Below are positions 1-5,240 of a DNA stretch of 8,725 nt, piece by piece. The translations under genes and the position numbers were made by a program. The stretch's first letter is position 1. Every line of letters starts with the position of its first letter. The notes beneath the pieces were generated by a model that had not been told where the DNA came from, made no database searches, and saw only the letters and a list, made by a program, of their open reading frames with translations. The stretch is from Acidobacteriota bacterium (GTDB lineage: Bacteria > Acidobacteriota > Terriglobia > UBA7540): positions 1 through 8,725 of the forward strand of contig JAKAWN010000298.1 of assembly GCA_021827245.1 (NCBI GenBank), read 5' to 3'.

Positions 1-66
1 TACGATCATGAAAGTGGGTCTTGGATTAATGTTGTTAGGGGTCAAAAATCCTTTTTCCGCAACCTG
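1..66. mobile_element. Terminal part of an insertion-sequence-like element (continues off the left edge)
   Basis: Positions 51-66 read CTTTTTCCGCAACCTG. This is the exact reverse complement of the left end (4531-4546) of the small inverted-repeat element near 4531-4650, and 15 of the 16 bases also match its right end. By comparison with that element the outer border is at 66/67, so bases 1-66 are element interior and bases from 67 rightwards are the interrupted gene. The interior beyond the shared 16 bases differs from both ends of the 120-bp element, so this may be a longer relative that carries a transposase to the left. I do not assign an IS family. Confidence 0.6.
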
Positions 67-449
67 TTAAAGGCTTCAGTCTTAATCGCCTCGCGCCAAG
101 TGTCTCCGTAGACCAGCTCGCACTGAAAGGGCGGTTCAGAGTTGAAGCCGGGAAAATGAGGGTAAAGAAAAGGTTGACGGCCGTCGTTTTTGAGCAGCCC
201 GCGACACGCGCTTAGCCAAGCTTCTGCATCAGCGATCATGGAGGCTGGTCCCACCGTGCCGACGATCACTGCGCTGGGTGTGGGACGGGCCTGCCCGATG
301 AGGCTATACGGGCCGTAGAGACTCAGTCCTGTCTTCGGTTCCACATGTTCGTGACGACCCCCAAAGGCGAGCAAGGGCTCGGCGAGGATTCCGGATTCGA
401 AATTTGGCAACCGCGCAGGCTGTCTTCGATGACGTCGCGGAAGGTTCAC
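42..449 (-). pseudogene. Short prokaryotic Argonaute (SPARTA pAgo), truncated after the start of the MID domain
   Basis: In SPARTA, the short pAgo carries MID and a catalytically inactive PIWI domain, binds guide RNA and recognises target DNA. Only 135 residues are present here. Family features seen are an early EP-L-FGG stretch (residues 24-31), KTGLSLYGPYS (39-49), a hydrophobic strand VIVGTVG (61-67), and HFPGF (98-102), which corresponds to the FPGF motif near the N-terminus of short pAgos. The GTG start overlaps the TGA of the TIR-APAZ gene (GTGA at 449-446), the usual tight coupling of this pair. Short pAgos are about 450-510 residues, so roughly three quarters are missing. Codons after residue 127 are supplied by the mobile-element end at 51-66, giving the foreign tail RLRKKDF and a stop. 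The fragment lacks all of PIWI and most of MID and is almost certainly non-functional alone. Confidence 0.8.
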
Positions 450-2020
450 TCGGCTTTATCCTCCTCGTCATCATCGAGAACGATGCCGTCATCTTCGTCT
501 TCGTCGTCTTGTCCAGCAGCGTGATCCAAGGCAGCAAGTCCTGCCGTGACGGCCTCATCAACTTTTTCTTCCTCGTCCTGTTCGATAGATGAGGCGGTTC
601 TGTCGAGGATGCGTAAGAGATCCCTTCGGTCGCCAACTATCCCATAGGACTGTTGGATGAAGGCCGGAAACGACGATATCTCGATTGACTGATCGCCGGC
701 GCGCACGAAGATTGGGCCTCCCCGGCGATTGCGCAAGACGCTCGTCCAAAAGCGGACATGATAGAGCAAGTGGAGATTTCGTTCAGGTCCGGTCCATTTG
801 ATGACTCTCCTACCAATGTCAGGCCCGCCGCTTGCGTGCTGGCCGTCGGACGTTATGACCCAAGTCGGAGCGATTTGAACGTAGAACTTATTCGCGAGGA
901 AGGTGATTTTCAGGTAAGCGCCGAGATGTCGCCAGAACAAGACGCGCTCCCCATTCATCATCGGCTTGGCCACAGTGCGGGAGACCATCCGCTTGAGAGG
1001 GGCCCACCTGATGACGCGAGCACCACCTTTGTCGTCTGAAAAAAAGAACCGGTCATGCTTGGTGTCGTCTATGACCAGTCCAAGCCGGCCAACATGTCGG
1101 GTGAGCGCCATGTTCAACAGGGACGTGAGAAGCTTGCGGTTTTCTTCCTCCGCGATAAAGTCCTTGCTGTTCAGCGGCTCGATCTCTCCGTCCTCGATGA
1201 CCGGAGCGAGTGGATTGTCCGGAGACTCCAGGTCGTGAAAGGTAAAAAGTCTGTCTTCGAAGAGACGAAAGGCGGGCATGAAGCGGGCTTGTTCGGGGTT
1301 TTCGGCCTGGGCGCTCCGGATCGCGGCTTTGATCGCCTCCTTGGAGGGCAAGGCGGTGGAGCGATCCTTCCTGGTCTTGATCAGAGAGTTAGCGATCGGC
1401 GCGCTGTACACGTAGCTCGGAACGTGCTCGATCGGAAGCAAGTTACAGTAGAGACGCTCTGATACGGGATCCGGAAATGACTGCAGGACCGCGCGCTCGG
1501 CTACGAGTGTAGAACGGGCGATCTTCTGGTCGGTGGTGATGAGTTGGCCGTGATAGACCGTGGGTCGTGGAACTGGTTCATTCCGCAGCACAGCCAGGAG
1601 CTCTTTGAGACCCTGCGTGTAGTGATGCGCGCGCAAATCAATGCATTTCAGATGTCGAAGCAATGCGGGGATGTAGGGGCAGTCGGCAGCCAGCAAAGGA
1701 AGAAGTCTCGACCGGCGGTTATCGGGGTCAGAATACACGGCTGCATGCCACTCCGCATCGGTCCACCCGCTCGCGCTTTCGAAGTAATCGGGTGAGAGGA
1801 CGAAGCCGATGAAACGGCTGTTCTCGAGCCCGTCATTGATCATGCCCGTGACGCTCTGGCCTGGACCGATCTCGGCTTCATCGACCCAAGTGCGAAGGGG
1901 ATGTCCGTTGAACAATGCGGACTCTACATCCACGGCAAGACGCCGGACGAAGTCCTTGTTAGTCGATCGATGCGACAGAAAGATGTCGCGGAACGAATCA
2001 ACGGTTGGACCGCTTGCCAC
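446..2020 (-). CDS. TIR-APAZ effector of a SPARTA (short Argonaute) defence system
   Basis: This 524-residue protein begins with a TIR domain (about residues 10-145). DIFLSHRS (12-19) is the first strand, GPG (52-54) lies in the loop region, and SPDYFESASGWTDAEW (76-91) holds Glu90, the expected NADase catalytic glutamate. Residues of about 155-480 fit an APAZ domain, related to the N-PAZ half of long Argonautes. A typical stretch is FWRHLGAYLK followed by a strand ending in P-TW-ITSDG, then RNLHLLYHVRFW. The last 45 or so residues are very rich in Asp and Glu. In known SPARTA systems TIR-APAZ pairs with a short pAgo, and target recognition oligomerises the TIRs and depletes NAD(P)+, causing abortive infection. 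The adjacent pAgo fragment supports this call. The start is GTG with AGGAGGAGG 7 nt upstream. The gene itself looks intact, but its partner is broken. Confidence 0.87.
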   Translation of the reverse strand: MASGPTVDSFRDIFLSHRSTNKDFVRRLAVDVESALFNGHPLRTWVDEAEIGPGQSVTGMINDGLENSRFIGFVLSPDYFESASGWTDAEWHAAVYSDPDNRRSRLLPLLAADCPYIPALLRHLKCIDLRAHHYTQGLKELLAVLRNEPVPRPTVYHGQLITTDQKIARSTLVAERAVLQSFPDPVSERLYCNLLPIEHVPSYVYSAPIANSLIKTRKDRSTALPSKEAIKAAIRSAQAENPEQARFMPAFRLFEDRLFTFHDLESPDNPLAPVIEDGEIEPLNSKDFIAEEENRKLLTSLLNMALTRHVGRLGLVIDDTKHDRFFFSDDKGGARVIRWAPLKRMVSRTVAKPMMNGERVLFWRHLGAYLKITFLANKFYVQIAPTWVITSDGQHASGGPDIGRRVIKWTGPERNLHLLYHVRFWTSVLRNRRGGPIFVRAGDQSIEISSFPAFIQQSYGIVGDRRDLLRILDRTASSIEQDEEEKVDEAVTAGLAALDHAAGQDDEDEDDGIVLDDDEEDKAE

Positions 2021-2027
2021 CTCCTAG

Positions 2028-2036
2028 CCTCCTCCT
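2028..2036 (-). promoter_or_regulatory. Ribosome binding site of the TIR-APAZ gene
   Basis: AGGAGGAGG on the minus strand lies 7 nt before the GTG at 2020 and supports that non-ATG start. It sits in the 25-bp gap after the E2-like gene. A second AGGAG touches the GTG directly. Confidence 0.7.
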
Positions 2037-2045
2037 CTTACAATC

Positions 2046-2801
2046 TTAACACGGCTGGTGAAGAACTTGTGCCCGTATAACTGGAAATCTGCGAGGCTGT
2101 CGGTAAGCCTGCCAGCGATGGTACGTGATGGGTCTGCCCAGTACGGAGGCGGCAACGACTCGCCGGTCGGCTTGCATGTGGCATTTATGGTATTTCCTGC
2201 CGGAACGGCACCAGCACTGTTCGCTAGGCCGGATGTTGGCGAGGTGGTACGTGGGAGAACCCGTGTGCTGCCGACCGGGCCAGTGCTGCGTCTGGTCCCA
2301 TATTGTCCATTTCGCAAGCCAGATAACGATGTGGTCCACGAACTCGGAGACGGTGTGACGGTCCCAAGACCATGCGCCGCCAGAAGCTAGAAAAGGGCAG
2401 ACCGAACCATCGGCCAAAAAATGCAATCGTTTCGTCAGAGGAATTGTCGGCTTGCGTATGAAGCACCGAGGATGCTCTCGGCCCCCGGCATAGTGCACCT
2501 CAAGGTCGAACGTAGGAAAGGGTTTGACCAGCCGGTCCATCCAGTCGTGGACGCAATGCTGCAGGCTACAGGCATCGAAGTGTAGCAGTCCTCCCCCGAG
2601 GGCGACGACGACTGGGCTGTCATGATCGAGGTCGTCAAGAAGCTCGACTAGGGAAAGCGCTTCCGGCCCGACAGGGCAAATCGTTCCTCGCCAGATTCCG
2701 ACGCCAGTCTCGCCTAGCGGACCGGTAGACGGCGGAAAGAATGCGAAGTCCGGATAGTTGCGACGCATCGCGTCGACGCTTTTCTCCCAAGGCGCCACCA
2801 A
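2046..2801 (-). CDS. Putative E2 (ubiquitin-conjugating)-fold protein with C-terminal SEC-C motif
   Basis: A protein of about 250 residues. Residues 98-135 follow the E2 pattern: a strand FDLEVHY, then HPRCFIRKPTIP, then LHFLADGSVC, matching the E2 order of strand, P-V-F strand, HPNI, G-ICL. Cys135 falls where the E2 catalytic cysteine sits. A Trp-rich helical part follows (WSWDRHT, then FVDHIVIWLAKW, then HWPG), as in several prokaryotic E2-like families. Residues 196-208 are a SEC-C metal-binding motif (CWCRSGRKYHKCH; ligands C196, C198, C207, H208). E2 proteins carry a ubiquitin-like protein as a thioester; here no E1, ubiquitin-like protein or JAB peptidase is visible nearby. The start is uncertain: TTG 2801, GTG 2798 or ATG 2768. 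The frame upstream of 2801 is shared with the 50-residue gene, separated by one TGA. The fold call rests on pattern matching by eye. Confidence 0.6.
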   Translation of the reverse strand: MVAPWEKSVDAMRRNYPDFAFFPPSTGPLGETGVGIWRGTICPVGPEALSLVELLDDLDHDSPVVVALGGGLLHFDACSLQHCVHDWMDRLVKPFPTFDLEVHYAGGREHPRCFIRKPTIPLTKRLHFLADGSVCPFLASGGAWSWDRHTVSEFVDHIVIWLAKWTIWDQTQHWPGRQHTGSPTYHLANIRPSEQCWCRSGRKYHKCHMQADRRVVAASVLGRPITYHRWQAYRQPRRFPVIRAQVLHQPC

Positions 2802-2807
2802 AGGGTC

Positions 2808-2960
2808 TCAGTCCACTGCCGGCGTTACCCCATGTACGGGCTGGGGCCTGATGACCCGACCGGGCGGGGGCTTCGGCGGCCTGTTGGGCGGTCGATGTTC
2901 GCCGCCATTCCCGTGGTCTTCGCCGACATGTTTCGGCGCTTCCTCTCTCTGCTCGGCCAT
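2808..2960 (-). CDS. Small proline-rich hypothetical protein (50 residues)
   Basis: I do not recognise this protein. It begins MAEQREEAPK, continues with a His/Gly/Glu-rich part and a proline-rich stretch at residues 24-33 (PPNRPPKPPP), and ends VHGVTPAVD. It has no signal peptide, membrane segment or Cys. The ATG at 2960 has a strong ribosome binding site 8 nt upstream, which argues that it is translated. Its TGA (2810-2808) lies in the same frame as the E2-like gene, only two codons before that gene's first possible start. It may be a separate small partner protein, or the N-terminal extension of the E2-like protein cut off by a nonsense mutation. Low complexity suggests a flexible linker or a peptide ligand rather than a folded domain. 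Confidence 0.6.
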   Translation of the reverse strand: MAEQREEAPKHVGEDHGNGGEHRPPNRPPKPPPGRVIRPQPVHGVTPAVD

Positions 2961-2968
2961 TGATACGA

Positions 2969-2974
2969 CTCCTT
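2969..2974 (-). promoter_or_regulatory. Ribosome binding site of the small proline-rich gene
   Basis: AAGGAG on the minus strand lies 8 nt before the ATG at 2960. It fixes the start of this short gene and rules out the longer open frame that extends upstream into the STAS-like gene. Confidence 0.7.
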
Positions 2975-3012
2975 CAGTGGAGATACTGAACATCTTGCCA
3001 AAAAAGGAGGAA

Positions 3013-3555
3013 TCAGGCAAGGACCCTGTATTCGTATTGCTCCCGGCCGGCGGCCGAGGCGGTCTTCTCCCTGCGTGCGACCCCGAGGGCAACGAGTTTC
3101 GACAGCCGCTCATTCATCGCGGTCAGGTTAACACCCAGTTGGTCCCTGAGGGTGGCTGCTGTGATGGGCGCTCCGGCCCGGGCAATTACGGCGAAGGTCG
3201 CGTGGTCTACAGCGTGGGCCTTGCCTAGCAACGACAGCTCCGTTCCCTTGCGTTCGATGATCGCCAGCCCGAGGGCGCGAAGCGCCTGGTCGAGGTTTTC
3301 GCGGGTGTAATCCGTGAGATTTTCCACGACGAGGAAGCGGCCCACATATTCGGTCCGAAGGCTGAGGAGGGTCTTGCCAAATAACTCGTTGGCGAAGGAA
3401 AAGTCGAAAACCTCGACCGAAGACAAATCTATGATTAAGGTGTCGCCCTGGCGGAGCTTTTCTAGCTGAGCAAGCAGTTCTGGACGTATCGTTTTGGCCC
3501 TGGCTCTGGTCCAAAGATGCTTACCGAATTTCGACAACTTGAAACGGACTTCCAT
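3013..3555 (-). CDS. STAS-like (DUF4325-type) protein with C-terminal winged helix
   Basis: This is a 180-residue protein. Residues of about 38-112 match the STAS-like family: strand TLIIDLSSVEVF, then the signature FDFSFANELFGK (50-61), then FLVVENL and a helical part ending before ALGLAIIERKG. Residues of about 113-180 look like a winged helix-turn-helix (ITAATLRDQLGVN as the helix-turn pair, MNERLSKLVALGVARRE as recognition helix and turn, then a wing ending YEYRVLA). STAS proteins commonly act as binding partners of GHKL ATPases in partner-switching circuits. The gene directly upstream encodes such an ATPase, 24 bp away. The added DNA-binding part suggests that the switch controls transcription, possibly of this operon; that is inference. 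The ATG at 3555 is preceded by GGAGG 9 nt upstream. Confidence 0.8.
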   Translation of the reverse strand: MEVRFKLSKFGKHLWTRARAKTIRPELLAQLEKLRQGDTLIIDLSSVEVFDFSFANELFGKTLLSLRTEYVGRFLVVENLTDYTRENLDQALRALGLAIIERKGTELSLLGKAHAVDHATFAVIARAGAPITAATLRDQLGVNLTAMNERLSKLVALGVARREKTASAAGREQYEYRVLA

Positions 3556-3579
3556 GTCTTCCAGCCTCCTAGTGAGTTC

Positions 3580-4464
3580 CTACGACTCCGTCTTAGCGCG
3601 AAGGATAAGTGCTACCTGAACGCCGTCCAACTGCGGAACGTCGAAGCGCCATCCCTGCCGTTTGTCGCCGCGATACCGCACCTTGGCTCTGCCCGAGCGA
3701 ATCTGGATGGTTCCCTGGTGTTTGTATCCCGTTTGCAGAAGATGATAGAGGCCACTTCCCCGCGTGGGGTCGTCATGTTCTGATGCTCCGACCTGCACCG
3801 CCTTCAGGATCGCACCAGCATCTGAGTGGACAGGTAGGTTCTTGGGATTTCGGCGCAAGGTTGTGGCCAAGCCGTCGCCGTAGTCAGCGACTCCGATTTC
3901 GAGAAAGCGCTTGCGGCCCGTACCATAGACCTGCATGGCAAGGAAACCGCAGGTGTCCGAATCCCGATTGTGATCAAACGTGTTCTGCGAAACCTCAGAA
4001 ACGGCCGTAGCGACGTCGAACGCGTCGTACTTCTCATAGCTGAGGCTGGTCCGAAGAACGTCGATAATGTGATCAAGTAGCTCCGGAAGCGACAGGCCGC
4101 CGGTGAGCTTCGTGACCTCGATCAGCATTGGGTTGGAGCCGTGAAGGTACTCGTACGGGTTCCACGGCAACAAGGGCTCGATCCAAGCTACATTTTGTAC
4201 CACGGCGTCGAACCCAGCGCGCGCGAGGTACCCTCGGACACCGCGGTCAGGAACTAATATCCTAGGCCTGTCTCCGCTACGAGCGAGCGCGTGGCACACT
4301 GCGGCCAACTGCACCATCGCGGATGGTGTGATCAGTTCGATTCCGGCAAGATCAAAAACTGCGGTTGGGCGGTCGACAGAAGCGAGCAAAAAATCAAATG
4401 TTATAGAGTCGAGTTTCGTGACGCGAACGGGCTCGCCACCTGCTATTGCCGTTTGGCCATTCAT
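3580..4464 (-). CDS. STAS + GHKL (histidine-kinase-type) ATPase
   Basis: A 294-residue soluble protein. Residues of about 10-95 look like a STAS domain (TAVFDLAGIELITPSAM, then RILVPD). Residues of about 140-290 are a GHKL ATP-binding fold. The N box is EVSQNTFDH (E157, N161, H165), the G1 box is DYGDG (194-198), and the G2 box is RGSGL (235-239). No phospho-accepting histidine (DHp) domain, membrane segment or receiver is present, so it is not an ordinary sensor kinase. It more resembles the anti-sigma-type or serine-kinase ATPases that act on STAS partners, or a GHKL switch. It is the first gene of the operon. Its ATG at 4464 has no clear ribosome binding site, while a candidate promoter would start the transcript a few bases upstream. 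The next gene encodes a probable STAS-like partner. Confidence 0.85.
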   Translation of the reverse strand: MNGQTAIAGGEPVRVTKLDSITFDFLLASVDRPTAVFDLAGIELITPSAMVQLAAVCHALARSGDRPRILVPDRGVRGYLARAGFDAVVQNVAWIEPLLPWNPYEYLHGSNPMLIEVTKLTGGLSLPELLDHIIDVLRTSLSYEKYDAFDVATAVSEVSQNTFDHNRDSDTCGFLAMQVYGTGRKRFLEIGVADYGDGLATTLRRNPKNLPVHSDAGAILKAVQVGASEHDDPTRGSGLYHLLQTGYKHQGTIQIRSGRAKVRYRGDKRQGWRFDVPQLDGVQVALILRAKTES

Positions 4465-4475
4465 TGGTTTATTTC

Positions 4476-4503
4476 AGTGTAGCTGATGTATAAGGACGCG
4501 CAA
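4476..4503 (-). promoter_or_regulatory. Candidate promoter of the six-gene operon
   Basis: On the minus strand TTGCGC (4503-4498) and TACACT (4481-4476) are 16 nt apart and match the -35 and -10 consensus at 3 and 4 of 6 positions. Transcription would begin about 5 nt before the ATG at 4464, which would give a nearly leaderless message and fit the missing ribosome binding site. The match is weak. Confidence 0.35.
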
Positions 4504-4525
4504 TACCGGCGATACGGGCCGGCCC

Positions 4526-4655
4526 ACTAGCAGGTTGCGGAAAAAGCCTTTTGAGGCCCTTTCCAGCCTGAGCAATCACACGCTGTGAAGCGCTGGCTTA
4601 TGCTAACGTTACTGACTAGTTGAGTGTTTTCCGAGTTTTTCCGCAACCTGCTAGT
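4526..4655. mobile_element. 120-bp inverted-repeat element (MITE or collapsed IS) flanked by CTAG
   Basis: ACTAGCAGGTTGCGGAAAAA (4526-4545) is the exact reverse complement of 4636-4655. If the element runs from CAGG (4531) to CCTG (4650), CTAG lies on both sides (4527-4530 and 4651-4654), either as a 4-bp target duplication or as an extension of the palindrome. The roughly 90 bp between the arms carries no convincing gene, so the element cannot encode its own transposase. It separates the defence-like operon from the conjugation genes and begins 10 bp past the ORF6N stop codon. The same end truncates the Argonaute gene at 51-66. Confidence 0.72.
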
Positions 4656-4660
4656 ATGAA

Positions 4661-5203
4661 TCAGTACCGTTCCGTCGAGGGCGTTGAGTCACTGGGGCTG
4701 CTGAAACCAATTCGGCGCCGGTTGGGTTCTGGTGGTGTCATGAGTTCGCGGATGGCGTCGAAGACGACCTTGAACTGCGTGTCGTATTTCTTCTCAAGCG
4801 CATCGAGCTTCCGGGCGAGGTCGGCGTGAGACGCGAGCATTTGCCGCAGGCGAACGAAGGCGCGCATGATCTCGACGTTGACCTGGATGGCGCGCTTGCT
4901 GCGAAGAACGCTGGATAGCATCGCTACTCCCTGTTCGGTGAACGCGTAGGGCATCGCGCGCCTGAGGCCGCCCCAACTTGAAGTCACAATCTGTGATTTC
5001 AAACTGAGAAATTCTTCGTGGTTGAGCTGGAACATGAAGTCGGCGGGGAAGCGGTCGAGGTTTCGCTTGACGGCCTGAACAAGCGCGCGCGGCTCGACGC
5101 GGTAAAGGAGAGCCAAGTCCGGGCTGAGCATGACCTTCTGGCTGCGCAGAAGGAAAATGCGCCGTTCGATTCGATCCGCGAGGACGGTGGCTTTGGCTGC
5201 CAT
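4661..5203 (-). CDS. ORF6N-domain DNA-binding protein
   Basis: This is a 180-residue protein with the ORF6N domain in residues of about 10-100, the phage and plasmid anti-repressor-like DNA-binding family related to KilA-N/Bro proteins. Diagnostic stretches are [32 protein letters not shown] and [16 protein letters not shown]. The C-terminal part (about 105-165) is helical and probably coiled coil ([16 protein letters not shown], then [18 protein letters not shown]), with a [11 protein letters not shown] tail. Length and layout are normal for chromosomal and mobile-element ORF6N proteins. The molecular role of these stand-alone proteins is unknown to me. It lies 33 bp after trbL where trbF would be expected, and has no clear ribosome binding site at its ATG. 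Confidence 0.88.
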   Translation of the reverse strand: MAAKATVLADRIERRIFLLRSQKVMLSPDLALLYRVEPRALVQAVKRNLDRFPADFMFQLNHEEFLSLKSQIVTSSWGGLRRAMPYAFTEQGVAMLSSVLRSKRAIQVNVEIMRAFVRLRQMLASHADLARKLDALEKKYDTQFKVVFDAIRELMTPPEPNRRRIGFSSPSDSTPSTERY

Positions 5204-5210
5204 TTTCTGT

Positions 5211-5240
5211 TCTATAAGTGAAGCCGATCTACCTGATCAA
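5211..5240 (-). promoter_or_regulatory. Candidate promoter of the ORF6N gene
   Basis: TTGATC (5240-5235) and TATAGA (5216-5211) on the minus strand are 18 nt apart, each matching consensus at 4 of 6 positions. The -35 overlaps the trbL stop codon. Transcription would start at or just before the ATG (5203), consistent with the lack of a ribosome binding site. Confidence 0.35.

Noticed and set aside
1055..1462. Plus-strand open frames opposite the TIR-APAZ gene (also 758-1039 and 966-1238)
   Set aside because: They overlap the conserved APAZ region on the other strand, and their products have no domain or good start signal.
3580..4464. Reading the GHKL protein as a classical two-component sensor kinase
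   Set aside because: It has no membrane segment, no DHp histidine and no receiver gene next to it. The ATPase fold plus STAS domains fits a partner-switching or GHKL switch protein better.
4546..4557. GCCTTTTGAGGC hairpin as a terminator
   Set aside because: The stem is only 4 bp and no clean T-run follows. It lies inside the mobile element, close to its end.
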